Shown here one piece after another: positions 36,956-45,696 of a stretch of 64,000 nucleotides of DNA. The translations under genes were made by a program, and so were the position numbers. This stretch comes from Acidobacteriota bacterium (GTDB taxonomy: Bacteria; Acidobacteriota; Holophagae; Holophagales; Holophagaceae): assembly GCA_016195985.1 (NCBI GenBank), contig JACPYP010000011.1, forward strand, positions 248,001 through 312,000. Direction: 5' to 3'. The notes beneath the pieces are model-generated. The model had not been told where the DNA came from, did not search any database, and saw only the letters and a program-made list of their open reading frames with translations. The first letter of the stretch is position 1. Every line of letters begins with the position of its first letter.

Positions 36956-37858
36956 ATGCGGATCAACACCCTCGATGAACTCCTCCGCGCCGTCAAGGAC
37001 CGCCCCCGCAAGCGTCTGGCGGTGGCCTGGGCCAACGATGCCCACACCCTGGAAGCCGTGAATGCCGCCGTGGAAGCGGGTCTGGTCGAAGCCATCCTGG
37101 TGGGTGACGAGGCCGCCATCCTGAAGGTCCTGGCCGAGCTGGGCCTCCCCAAGGACCGCTTCCGGATCGTCCACACAGCCACGGACACGGAGGCCGCTTC
37201 CAAGGCCGTAGGCATGGTGCGCTCCGGCGAGGCCGACCTGCTCATGAAGGGCCTCCTCAGCACCGACAAATACATGCGGGCCATCCTGAACAAGGAGCAG
37301 GGCCTGATGGACCCCGGCGCCATCCTCAGCCACGTGACCGTCATGGAGCACCCCGGCCATTCCAAGCTCATGATCGCCAGCGACGTGGCGGTGATTCCCG
37401 AGCCGGAGTTTAAGGAGAAGCTGGCCATCCTGAACTACCTGGTGAGAACCGCCAAGGCCCTGGGCATCGAGACGCCCAAGGTGGCGGTGCTGGCGGCCTC
37501 CGAGCAGGTGCTGCCCAAGATGAGTTCGAGCTCCGACGCGGCCATGCTGTCGAAGATGGCCGATCGCGGCCAGATCAAGGGCGCCCTGGTGGACGGCCCC
37601 CTGGCCCTGGACGGCGCCCTGGACCCTGAATCGGCGAAGATCAAGGGCCTGGGCGGCCCCGTGGCCGGCGACGCCGACTGCCTGCTCTTCCCCAACATCG
37701 AGGCGGGCAACGTGTTCTACAAGGCCGGCACCAAGCTGGGCGGCGCTGAAATCGCAGCCGTGGTGGCCGGGGCCCGCGTTCCCTGCGTCCTCAGCAGCCG
37801 CGGCGACAGCGCCAAGACCAAGCTCAGCTCCATTGCGTTGGCGGCGCTGCTGGCCTGA
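36956..37858 (+). CDS. ptb: Phosphate butyryltransferase / acyltransferase
   Basis: A 300-residue protein of the phosphate acetyl/butyryltransferase family. It shows KRLAVAWANDAHTLEAV, GEADLLMKGLLSTDKYMRAILN, HVTVMEHPGHSKLMIASDVAV, GALVDGPLALDGALDPESA and NIEAGNVFYKAGTKLGGA in the usual order. It would exchange CoA and phosphate on a short acyl group. A separate PTA-like domain is fused to butyrate kinase only about 0.7 kb away on the other strand, so acyl-phosphate chemistry is duplicated here. Confidence 0.9.
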   Translation: MRINTLDELLRAVKDRPRKRLAVAWANDAHTLEAVNAAVEAGLVEAILVGDEAAILKVLAELGLPKDRFRIVHTATDTEAASKAVGMVRSGEADLLMKGLLSTDKYMRAILNKEQGLMDPGAILSHVTVMEHPGHSKLMIASDVAVIPEPEFKEKLAILNYLVRTAKALGIETPKVAVLAASEQVLPKMSSSSDAAMLSKMADRGQIKGALVDGPLALDGALDPESAKIKGLGGPVAGDADCLLFPNIEAGNVFYKAGTKLGGAEIAAVVAGARVPCVLSSRGDSAKTKLSSIALAALLA

Positions 37859-37882
37859 GAAACCGACAAACACAAAGAACGT

Positions 37883-37916
37883 AAAAGGCGCAGAAGGAGT
37901 TCCCTCTGCGCCTTTT
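37883..37916. terminator. Bidirectional terminator
   Basis: AAAAGGCGCAGA (37883-37894) and TCTGCGCCTTTT (37905-37916) form a 12-base perfect stem with A and T runs on the outside. It can serve both ptb (+) and the peptide gene (-) that end on either side. Confidence 0.88.
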
Positions 37917-37931
37917 GGTGTTCGTTCCGGG

Positions 37932-38099
37932 TTAGTTCTGCCAGCAGATGTGGCGGTTGACGGTGTAGCACTCATTGAAGTGGCAAGTCTGGCGGCTCGC
38001 CGTCTTGCCGCCGCCAGCGACTTCGTCGACAGCCTCGACCGTGAGAGCCTTCAGCGTCTCCTTATTCAGGTTCAACTTCTTTTCGGTTCGCTTCGCCAT
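37932..38099 (-). CDS. Lanthipeptide-type RiPP precursor peptide
   Basis: A 55-residue peptide. The leader has KKLNLNKETLKALT and then VDEVAGGG, matching the KLxLxKETLxxL...VAGG leader of class I lanthipeptide and GG-type natural product precursors best known from Bacteroidetes. The core after the glycines has three cysteines (CHFNECYTVNRHIC) plus two Thr and one Ser that could be dehydrated. AAGGAGG lies 5 bases before the ATG at 38099, deciding against the longer frame to 38138. No LanB, LanC, protease or transporter is in the window, so maturation would rely on enzymes elsewhere. Confidence 0.8.
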   Translation of the reverse strand: MAKRTEKKLNLNKETLKALTVEAVDEVAGGGKTASRQTCHFNECYTVNRHICWQN

Positions 38100-38516
38100 G
38101 GAAGCCTCCTTGGATGGGTGAATCCCGCATGGATCCATTGTTTTTGGGGTGCGTGAAGGATCCTAACCCCCGACCCGACGACGGATCTGCAGCGAAATCA
38201 AAAGGTGCATGCCAGTGCGGCCAACCAACACTCCGAACCCGTTGACTGACATCTTCAGCCTGATGAGCAAAACCTTCGCGGAGGACGAGACAACCCGTTT
38301 CAGGTTCCCCTGATGGAACGGCTCCACTGGGCAACCGAGGATGAGAAACCAGCAGCATCCGGCCCGACTCGGACCGCAAGCGCGAGCATCACAGCAGAGC
38401 TGTCCGAGACGGGAACGACTCCGGTGGGCACCTGGAGCCGATTGGCGTGGATTTGGAAGGGCATGAATGCCCATCCCGGCGCTTCACCCCTGGATGCCTC
38501 CTGCGGTGGATCTCTT
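38100..38516. other. Intergenic region without a convincing gene
   Basis: The 417 bases between the peptide gene and the fused kinase gene. Frames on both strands have mixed codon composition and no recognisable product. A small hairpin GGGCAT-GA-ATGCCC at 38459-38472 lies 45 bases past the kinase stop. The promoter of the peptide gene should lie here, but I cannot place clear boxes. Confidence 0.5.
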
Positions 38517-40727
38517 TCAATTCGCGGGCAGATAATCCTTCGCCACTTCGCGCCCGGCCAGCACGCGGAGGGCGCCCTTGGCCAGGGCGGCCATCTCGTT
38601 CTCGCCGGGATAGACCTTCACGGGGCAACCCAGGGACACGGTGTAGCGCGTGAGATCGGCCACCAGTTTCTTGGAGCGGGCCATGCCGCCCGTGAGGAGG
38701 ATGGCGTCGATGGGCTCGCCCTCGAAGGCCGGCGCCAGGGCCGTGATGTTCTTGGCGATCTGGTAGACCATGGCCGAGTAGACAAGCCCCGCCTCGGCAT
38801 CGCCTTCGTCCACGCGCCGTTCGACTTCGCGCATGTCGGCGGTGCCCAGAAGGTCGATGAGGCCGCCGCGGCCCTTGTTCAGGAGCTTCATCTCCGTCTT
38901 GGTGTACTTGCCGGAGAAACAGAGGTCGATGAGCTGTCCCGGCGGCAGGCTGCCCGAACGCTGGGGAGAGAAGGGCCCTTCTCCGTCGAGGCCGTTGTTC
39001 ACATCCAGGTAGTGGCCCTTGCGGTGGGCGCCGACCGTGATGCCGCCGCCCATGTGGGCCACGATGACGTTGATGCGCTCGTAGAAGGTCTCCCGTTCTT
39101 CCGCGAAGCGGCGGGCCGTCGCGATCTGATTCAGGGCGTGGCTCACCACGCGGCGGGGCAGTTCCTTCACGCCGGTGATCTTCACCTTCTCTTCGACCTC
39201 GTCCACCACCACCGGATCGACGATGAAGGCGGGCTTGCCGGTTCCCGCCACCAGCTCGGCGGCGATGAGGGCGCCCAGGTTGGAGGCGTGTTCGCCGCGC
39301 TTGCCTTCGCGCAGATCTTTCAGCATGGCCTCGCCCACGTTCCAGGTGCCGTGGGGGATGGGACGCAACAGGCCGCCGCGCCCGGCCACCGCATCCAGAT
39401 CCGCCAGGGAAAGGCCTTGATCCGCCAGGAAGCGCAGAACGGCGTCTTTGCGGAAGCTGAACTGATCGGTGATGGGCTTGCCCTCGAAACCCTTCAAGGC
39501 TTCGGAGGCATGCTGGATCTCTTCGGTGCACCGCTCCTCGTCGCCCTCGTACACGGAGGTCTTGGTGGAAGTGGAGCCTGGGTTGAGCACCAGCACGCGG
39601 TGGCGCCGGAAGAAAGTGTCCTTGGGCGTGCGGTCCCATTCGCCGTAGGCATGCAGACGCATGACGGAGGCCTTCACAGCCAGGCGGATGTCCTCGGGCG
39701 TGCAGTCCATGGCCAGATCGACGCCCTGGAACCGGAGGCCGAACATCACCGGGAATTTGCGAGCATCCGGGAAGCGGGTTCCGTAGAGGTGGTAGAGCAG
39801 GTTGCCCATGTCGAGGTTGGGGCAGACGATGACACTGGGCCCGCCCTCCCAGGGCAGCCCGTCCGCATCGTAGAGCCCAGCGGAGCGGCGCGAGAGCGCC
39901 ACGCTGACCTTCACTTCGCTGCGGATGTGAATGGTCCCGTACCTGGGAGAGTGGGCCACGCGCTCGGCGAGGATGGCGGGCACCAGGTCCGCGGCCTGGC
40001 GCACCAGCTCCGGAGAAGGCCCTTCGTCGCTGCCGCGGTTGGAGTAGGACACCATGGCGCAGCGGATCTCCGGCAGCACCTCCTCGGGGATGAGGTCGCG
40101 GGCCACGGCGCAGGTGCCCACAGCCACCTCCGCGAGGATGCGCGGCGACATGCTGGCATTCACTCCCACATCGCCGAACACCACGATGTTGTGGGGATAG
40201 ACGTCCTCCGGGTGTTCGTCCGGAAGCACGAAGATGCCAGCTTCGCAGGTGACATCGCGGTGGGCCAGGAGGTCCACCATGGGCCTGAAGAAAGCCTTGG
40301 GCTCGTGGATGGCACCGCCCACCACCGTGTCCGCGTGGCCCAGCTTCACGGCCCAGATGCCGAAGTGGCCGGGCTCGGAGACCTGGATGCGCGCCTCGTC
40401 CAGGGTGAGCGCCCTGCCCTGGCTGCGGTTCCACGCCACGCAGGCCGCGGCGAAGGCCTCGACGAGGTCGGGGCGGGAGGCCGGATCGAGAAAGGCGCTT
40501 TCGGAAAAGGTGTAGGCGACGCGGTCCTCGCCGAGGTGGCTTAGATCCCGGGCGGCCATGGCCCGCACGGCGGATTCCGGGGCGAGGAAAACGGGCCGGA
40601 TGAACCGGCCGAGGAAGCAGGCGGCTTCGATGGTGCGGGCATCCAGCGCCTCCGGGAACACCACCGTGGGGCGGTTCCGGGGCACGGCCAAGAGACGGCT
40701 GTCGAGGGAAGCTTCGATGTCAAACAT
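38517..40727 (-). CDS. buk: Fused phosphate acyltransferase-butyrate kinase
   Basis: A 736-residue fusion. Residues 1-350 resemble the phosphate acetyl/butyryltransferase fold (RPTVVFPEALDARTIEAACFL, GHADTVVGGAIHEPKAFFRP, VFGDVGVNASMSPRILAEVA, CPNLDMGNLLYHLYGT). Residues 375-736 are an acetokinase-family butyrate kinase: VLVLNPGSTSTKTSVYEGDE, VAHMGGGITVGAHRKG, the sugar-kinase-type ILLTGGMARSK and VYPGENEMAALAKGALRVL. Together the two halves would convert an acyl-CoA to acyl phosphate and then to the acid plus ATP in one polypeptide. In most organisms these are separate genes. A stand-alone ptb lies nearby. The start at 40727 is the first ATG and gives a normal PTA-like N-terminus. Confidence 0.88.
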   Translation of the reverse strand: MFDIEASLDSRLLAVPRNRPTVVFPEALDARTIEAACFLGRFIRPVFLAPESAVRAMAARDLSHLGEDRVAYTFSESAFLDPASRPDLVEAFAAACVAWNRSQGRALTLDEARIQVSEPGHFGIWAVKLGHADTVVGGAIHEPKAFFRPMVDLLAHRDVTCEAGIFVLPDEHPEDVYPHNIVVFGDVGVNASMSPRILAEVAVGTCAVARDLIPEEVLPEIRCAMVSYSNRGSDEGPSPELVRQAADLVPAILAERVAHSPRYGTIHIRSEVKVSVALSRRSAGLYDADGLPWEGGPSVIVCPNLDMGNLLYHLYGTRFPDARKFPVMFGLRFQGVDLAMDCTPEDIRLAVKASVMRLHAYGEWDRTPKDTFFRRHRVLVLNPGSTSTKTSVYEGDEERCTEEIQHASEALKGFEGKPITDQFSFRKDAVLRFLADQGLSLADLDAVAGRGGLLRPIPHGTWNVGEAMLKDLREGKRGEHASNLGALIAAELVAGTGKPAFIVDPVVVDEVEEKVKITGVKELPRRVVSHALNQIATARRFAEERETFYERINVIVAHMGGGITVGAHRKGHYLDVNNGLDGEGPFSPQRSGSLPPGQLIDLCFSGKYTKTEMKLLNKGRGGLIDLLGTADMREVERRVDEGDAEAGLVYSAMVYQIAKNITALAPAFEGEPIDAILLTGGMARSKKLVADLTRYTVSLGCPVKVYPGENEMAALAKGALRVLAGREVAKDYLPAN

Positions 40728-40814
40728 GGGGCTCCAAGGCCATGAAGGGCCTTCGTGGGGCGAGTCTATCAGGGGTCTCTGCAGCGACTTCCCGCCCCGC
40801 GACGAGATGTGATC

Positions 40815-41438
40815 TCAGCGGTCTGCGACGTTCACAGAATCCACCCAGATCACCTCGCAGGAGCCGTCCCCGGTATCTGTCCGGGAAAGGCTGCTCACCC
40901 AATGCCAGCCATCCGTCCCATCGACCCGGACCAGTTGGCCCCGCAGCGCGATGACCTGGCCGACACGGATGGAAAACAGCCGCTTCCGCACCGCGTCGGT
41001 GGCCGGGATCATGTGCATGTTCGCGCTGTGGGCGCTTACCTCGGAGGCGCTGATGGGCAGATGCCCCGCGCTCCAGAAATACCAGCGGTCCCGCTGTTGG
41101 ATGGTGAAGGCCTCCAGCACATGGGAATCGGACATCGCCCCCCAGCCCAATGCGAAATCCACCGGCGACAGTTCTGAAGCCCGGTCAAAGCGGTACCGCT
41201 CGATGCTGAGCACTCGGGCGCGGATCCCGAACTGCGCCAGGGGCGTGATCCGGTGCCCCTTGAAGGTCCAGGGAGTCCGGGTCTCAAGATCGGATTGGAC
41301 CGGCTCCTCGGGTGCCAGGACGCCCGGCGCATGGGAGAGCGGTCGACCCTGCCACCACCAAAGACCCAGAAGGAGGGCCACCCCTCCCATCGCCAGCAGA
41401 CTCCATCTCTCCCGCGCCCAATCCAAGAACTCGTCCAT
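40815..41438 (-). CDS. Membrane-anchored protein of unknown function
   Basis: A 207-residue protein with a single N-terminal membrane segment (LLAMGGVALLLGLWWWQG, about 14-31) and a periplasmic or cytoplasmic domain rich in aromatic residues. It contains FALGWGAMSDSHVLEAFTIQ, RWYFWSAGHLPIS and the ending SLSRTDTGDGSCEVIWVDSV. I recall similar DTG-G-CE-V endings in uncharacterised bacterial proteins but cannot assign a function. It is apparently monocistronic. Confidence 0.65.
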   Translation of the reverse strand: MDEFLDWARERWSLLAMGGVALLLGLWWWQGRPLSHAPGVLAPEEPVQSDLETRTPWTFKGHRITPLAQFGIRARVLSIERYRFDRASELSPVDFALGWGAMSDSHVLEAFTIQQRDRWYFWSAGHLPISASEVSAHSANMHMIPATDAVRKRLFSIRVGQVIALRGQLVRVDGTDGWHWVSSLSRTDTGDGSCEVIWVDSVNVADR

Positions 41439-41666
41439 CCTGGAAGCATAGCGGACACCGGGATAAACCTGATTTGGTGACCGCCATCACGGCGGAGAGA
41501 GGGGATCGGCCTATGCTATTCGCCCTCATATGGTTCTTTCCCCGTTGGATCCCAGCCGCCCGCTTCACCAAGAGCCGGGGCGCCAGACCACGGAAAGACC
41601 TCGGATTCCAGGCGGGACGGCGCCCTGGTCCGATACACTCCCCGAAACCCGCCCCCTGGAGTCCTC

Positions 41667-43703
41667 ATGGACCTCACCTGGTTCTCTGTCCACCCCGGCC
41701 TGACGCTTCTGGCCCTTCTCGGCACCATCTTCGCGCTGGTGCTCCTGAGCAAGTGGATCCGCTACATCCCCAACAACCGCGTGGGCATCGTCGAGAAGCT
41801 CATCAGCGGCAAGGGCTCGGTCAGAACCGGCCTCATCGCCCTGGGCGGCGAGGCGGGCTTCCAGCCCCAGCTGCTGCGCGGCGGCTGGCACTTCCTCACG
41901 CCATTCCAGTACCGCATCCACAAGATGCCCCTGGTGACCATTCCCCAAGGCAAGATCGGCTACATCTTCGCCCGCGACGGCAAGGATCTCCCCCCCACCC
42001 AGGCCCTGGCCAGCAACCAACGCGGCTCGGACTTCCAGGATCTGATCGCCTTCCTGCAGAACGGCGGCCAGAAAGGCCCCCAGCGCCAGATCCTCCGCGA
42101 AGGCATCTATGCCATCAACCTGGCCCAGTTCGTGGTGCTGACGGAAGACCAGCTCTACTACCTGCCCCTCGACAAGAGCGAGCTGGAGACCTTCCAGAAG
42201 ATGAGCGCCATCATCGCCGAGCGCGCGGGCTGGCGCCCCGTCATCATCCGCGGCGCCGATGACGCCGTAGGCATCGTGACCGTGCATGACGGCCCCAGCC
42301 TGGCCAGCGGCGAGATCATCGCCCCCACCGTGGGCGAAGATCCCCACCAGGCTGCCTCCTACCACAACAACTTCCAGGACGCCGACAAGTTCCTGGTGGC
42401 CGGGGGCCAGCGGGGCCGCCAGTACCAGGTGCTGGTGGAAGGCACCTACTACATCAACCGCCTCTTCGCGACCATCGAACTGATTCCCAAAACCGTGGTG
42501 GAAGTCGGCACCGTGGGCGTGGTGGTGAGCTACACGGGCGCCGTGGGAGCCGACATCAGCGGCCAGGAATACCGCCATGGCGAGCTGGTCACCAAGGGCA
42601 CCCGGGGCGTGTGGAGCGAGCCCCTCCTGCCCGGCAAATACGCCTTCAATACCTATGCGGGCAAGGTTCTCATGGTCCCCACCACCAACTTCATCCTCAA
42701 GTGGAACAAGAGTGAAGTGGGCAGCCACAAGTTCGACGAGAACCTGGCCGAGGTGAGCCTCATCACCAAGGACGCCTTCGAGCCCAGCCTGCCGCTCAGC
42801 GTCGTGGTGCACATCGACTACCGCAAGGCGCCCCTGGTCATCCAACGCTTCGGCGACATCAAGAAGCTGGTGGAGCAGACCCTCGACCCCATGGTCAGCG
42901 CCTACTTCAAGAACATCGGCCAGACGCGCACCCTCATCCAGCTCATCCAGGACCGCAGCGCCATCCAGGAGCAGAGCGGCGTGCAGATGAAGGAGAAGTT
43001 CGCCCAGTACAACCTGGAGCTTCAGGAGGTGCTCATCGGCACCCCCAGCAGCGGCGCCCAGGGCGGCCAGATTGAACAGATCCTCATCCAGCTGCGCAGC
43101 CGCCAGATCGCCGACGAGCAGGTGGAGACCTACGGCCGCCAGCAGAACGCCGCCGCCAAGGAACGGGAACTGCGCGAAGCGGAGGCCAAGGCCAAGCAGC
43201 AGACCGCCCTCACGGAATCGGCCATCAGCATCGAGGTGCAGAGCAACCAGGGCAAGGCCGACTACGCCAAGGCCCAGCAGCAGGCCGCCCAGATCCAGAC
43301 CCTGGCCGGCGCCGAGGCCGAGAAGGTGCGCCTCATGGGCGAAGGCGAGGCCAAGCGCATCAAGGTCATGGCCGAAGCCCAGGCCGAGCAGGCTGCCCGC
43401 GTGGGCATCGCCCAGGCCATGGCCATCGAGGAACAGGTCCGCGCCTACGGCGGCCCTCAGTTCCAGCTGGTGCAGCAGGTCATGAGCCGCTTCGCCGAAG
43501 CCATTGAGAAGTCCCAGGTGGACGTGGTCCCCAAGATCCATATGGGCGGGGGCGACAAGGGCGGCGGCAGCCTCATCGAGAGTTTGCTGGGCCTCCTTCT
43601 CAGCGAGAAGGCCGGACAACTGGCGGGCGTGACCACCGGCACTCCAGCCAACCCTGAAGCCGAGGCCCTCAAGGCCGCCCTGCGCCAGAACATGACCAAG
43701 TAA
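41667..43703 (+). CDS. Flotillin-like SPFH/band 7 protein
   Basis: A 678-residue protein with one N-terminal membrane segment (LTLLALLGTIFALVLLSKW) followed at once by YIPNNRVGIVEKLISGKGS, the start of the SPFH domain. The middle has DIDYRKAP-type and VTKDAFEPSLPLSVVV strands. From about residue 460 a long Ala/Glu/Gln coiled coil (ERELREAEAKAKQQTALTES, AGAEAEKVRLMGEGEAKRI) typical of flotillins leads to a Gly-rich C-terminus. It should oligomerise on the inner membrane in ordered microdomains. No NfeD partner is adjacent. Confidence 0.88.
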   Translation: MDLTWFSVHPGLTLLALLGTIFALVLLSKWIRYIPNNRVGIVEKLISGKGSVRTGLIALGGEAGFQPQLLRGGWHFLTPFQYRIHKMPLVTIPQGKIGYIFARDGKDLPPTQALASNQRGSDFQDLIAFLQNGGQKGPQRQILREGIYAINLAQFVVLTEDQLYYLPLDKSELETFQKMSAIIAERAGWRPVIIRGADDAVGIVTVHDGPSLASGEIIAPTVGEDPHQAASYHNNFQDADKFLVAGGQRGRQYQVLVEGTYYINRLFATIELIPKTVVEVGTVGVVVSYTGAVGADISGQEYRHGELVTKGTRGVWSEPLLPGKYAFNTYAGKVLMVPTTNFILKWNKSEVGSHKFDENLAEVSLITKDAFEPSLPLSVVVHIDYRKAPLVIQRFGDIKKLVEQTLDPMVSAYFKNIGQTRTLIQLIQDRSAIQEQSGVQMKEKFAQYNLELQEVLIGTPSSGAQGGQIEQILIQLRSRQIADEQVETYGRQQNAAAKERELREAEAKAKQQTALTESAISIEVQSNQGKADYAKAQQQAAQIQTLAGAEAEKVRLMGEGEAKRIKVMAEAQAEQAARVGIAQAMAIEEQVRAYGGPQFQLVQQVMSRFAEAIEKSQVDVVPKIHMGGGDKGGGSLIESLLGLLLSEKAGQLAGVTTGTPANPEAEALKAALRQNMTK

Positions 43704-43717
43704 TCCGGGGCGCCATA

Positions 43718-43755
43718 CGCCGCGGAGAACGCAGAGGATCGCGTTCTCCGCGGCG
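43718..43755. terminator. Strong hairpin between convergent genes
   Basis: CGCCGCGGAGAACGC (43718-43732) and GCGTTCTCCGCGGCG (43741-43755) form a perfect 15-base stem with an 8-base loop between the ends of the flotillin and thioredoxin genes. T tracts are absent or short. Confidence 0.6.
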
Positions 43756-43778
43756 GATTTCCAGAACGGATGGACCGG

Positions 43779-44327
43779 TTAGGGTTGTTCCACCAGCAGG
43801 GCCTCGATCACCTTCTCCACGTAATCCGGCTTAAGCCCGATGGCGCGAAGCGTGCCCTTCCGGTCGATGACGGCATAGGTCGGCCACCATTGCACGTTCC
43901 AGGCAGTGGTGCTGGCCTTTGCCACGCGGGCGGTGGGATAGGCCAGGCCCGTGGCTTTGGCGACCTCTTCCATCTTCTCTTCGCCCCGTCCGCTGCCGCA
44001 GGCGCCGAAAAGCACCACGCCTTTCGCCGCATACTTCCTGACCAACTCATTGTTGTGCGGCACCGAGGCCCGGCAAGGCCCGCACCAGGTGGCCCAGAAA
44101 TCCACCACCACGATCTTTCCGGCCATGGCCGCGGGTTTCACCTCTCCATTGAGCCAGCCCGTCAATTCCAGTCCAGGTGACTTCTTCCCCAGCATGGGCT
44201 CGTGGGCCGCCCAGCCCGTTTCCAGCCAATGCCCTTCCTTGGCGAGGACAGCCACCGCCGGGCTTTCCGAAGCCATGGCCCAGCTGGAGGCCAGGAGGAC
44301 AAAGAACCATTTGCGCGCGTTGTTCAT
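43779..44327 (-). CDS. TlpA-like periplasmic thioredoxin
   Basis: A 182-residue protein with a signal peptide (MNNARKWFFVLLASSWAMA) and a thioredoxin/AhpC-like domain: KIVVVDFWATWCGPCRASVP with the redox WCGPC, then VQWWPTYAVIDRKGTLRAIG carrying the cis-proline. It probably reduces periplasmic disulfides, possibly for cytochrome c maturation given the cytochromes about 1.5 kb away. GGAGG lies 8 bases before the ATG at 44327; the longer frame is discarded. Confidence 0.88.
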   Translation of the reverse strand: MNNARKWFFVLLASSWAMASESPAVAVLAKEGHWLETGWAAHEPMLGKKSPGLELTGWLNGEVKPAAMAGKIVVVDFWATWCGPCRASVPHNNELVRKYAAKGVVLFGACGSGRGEEKMEEVAKATGLAYPTARVAKASTTAWNVQWWPTYAVIDRKGTLRAIGLKPDYVEKVIEALLVEQP

Positions 44328-44486
44328 CACGAGAACCTCCGGAGCGGCCCCAGGATACCAAGGCGCGCATGAGCGTGGCTCTTTGCGCCGGACCGATGGA
44401 CACAGGTGGAATGGTAACCTGGCCCTCCCCGCACTCCCGGCAACGCGCCGGGTGCCTGTCGATTCAATCCAAACCTGGATATCCCA

Positions 44487-45347
44487 ATGATCGCCCTCCT
44501 GCTGTTTCAGGCCCCTCCCCAGCAGCCCCTGGTCCAGGCTCAAACCTGGGATGTCACCGTCGGTGAGGCAATGCCCCCCCGGCTGGAGGCGCTCCTGAAA
44601 GCCAAGGACTGGGCTGGATTGGTGGACTGGTTCGACGCGGCCGCTCCGGTGACCCGGGGGAAGTATTTCGAATTTTGGATGCAGAGCCTCAACCGCGCCC
44701 AGAAGTGGGACCGTCTGCTCGCCGCTTGCGAAGCCCTCCAACCTCAACTTGAAGCCAAGACCGGCCCGCGTCTCGGAACCTACCGCCTCTACCGGGCCCA
44801 GGCCCTCAGCCAGCTGGGCCAGCATGATCAAGCCGCCGGAGCGCATGCCGAAAACGGCCGCCTCGGCTTTCCGGATGGCTTTCCAAATGCCTGCGCGGAA
44901 GCCCGGCTGGCGGCCAACTGGCCTGCCCTCCAAACCTATTCGGAAGCGCTTCTGGTCAAGCGGCCGGGAAACGCGCAGGGCCTCGCCGGCAAGGGAGAAG
45001 CCCTGACCCATTTGAAGCATTTCGAGGAGGCGGAGCCCATCCTCCGGGAAGCCCTGGAAAAGGATTCGAAAATCGCCTACGCCTGGAACAACCTGGGACG
45101 CTGCCTCAATGAAAAGAAAGCCTGGGCCGAGGCCTGCGAATGCTTCGACAAGGCGCTCGCCCTCGAACCCAATCAACTGGAAGCCCTCTACAACCGTGGC
45201 CGCGCCCTGTTCGAATTGAAACAGTACGTGAAAAGCCGGAACGATTTCCGTTCCGCCCTTCTGCTTCTTCCGGGAGATCCGGTGCTCACCGAGAACCTCC
45301 GCCAAGCGGAACGCCACGCGACCCTGCCCGCGCCCAGGCAGCGGTAG
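44487..45347 (+). CDS. TPR-repeat protein
   Basis: A 286-residue protein. The N-terminus is hydrophobic (MIALLLFQAPPQQP) but weak as a signal peptide. From about residue 60 it has helical repeats, the clearest being canonical TPRs near 170-270: GKGEALTHLKHFEEAEPILREAL, AWNNLGRCLNEKKAWAEACE and ALYNRGRALFELKQYVKSRN. It is a probable scaffold of unknown partner. The start at 44487 lacks a good ribosome site. It converges on the cytochrome gene. Confidence 0.78.
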   Translation: MIALLLFQAPPQQPLVQAQTWDVTVGEAMPPRLEALLKAKDWAGLVDWFDAAAPVTRGKYFEFWMQSLNRAQKWDRLLAACEALQPQLEAKTGPRLGTYRLYRAQALSQLGQHDQAAGAHAENGRLGFPDGFPNACAEARLAANWPALQTYSEALLVKRPGNAQGLAGKGEALTHLKHFEEAEPILREALEKDSKIAYAWNNLGRCLNEKKAWAEACECFDKALALEPNQLEALYNRGRALFELKQYVKSRNDFRSALLLLPGDPVLTENLRQAERHATLPAPRQR

Positions 45348-45368
45348 TTCCTCCCCCTTCAAGTTCCG

Positions 45369-45674
45369 TCAGCCGGGTTTCCTGGGCTCGGCGGCGCCGC
45401 GCGTCTGGGCGAGGTAGTCGAGCAACTGCTTCAGCTTCTCTTTCGATGGGACCGGATCCATGAACCCGGATTCCACCATGCGGTCGATCACCTCTTTCCA
45501 CTTCTCCCGCGTCAGGCGGACCTGATCGATGGACTGCTGGCCCTTGTGGCAATCCAGGCAGGAATCCTGAAAGACCTTCAGGCCGGGGTCCGGCGGCTTT
45601 TCTTCGGGGCCATGAGCTGGGCCCGCGACGGCGAGGATGGTGCAGAAGAGCGGGACGAGAGGCGTCCATCGCAT
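45369..45674 (-). CDS. Small monoheme cytochrome c
   Basis: A 101-residue protein with an N-terminal signal peptide (MRWTPLVPLFCTILAVAGPAHG) and one CLDCH heme-binding site in VFQDSCLDCHKGQQ. The helix KWKEVIDRMVESGFMDPVPS supplies a likely distal Met ligand, before KLKQLLDYLAQTR. It resembles small periplasmic electron carriers. It lies 22 bases after the CxxCH outer-membrane protein gene, in the same direction, so both are probably expressed together. Confidence 0.87.
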   Translation of the reverse strand: MRWTPLVPLFCTILAVAGPAHGPEEKPPDPGLKVFQDSCLDCHKGQQSIDQVRLTREKWKEVIDRMVESGFMDPVPSKEKLKQLLDYLAQTRGAAEPRKPG

Positions 45675-45696
45675 GATGGCTCCCTCCAGTGGGCGG

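Noticed and set aside
38062-38379. 105-codon frame upstream of and overlapping the precursor peptide
   Set aside because: Codon composition is not gene-like, it overlaps the well-supported peptide gene in another frame, and no domain is visible.
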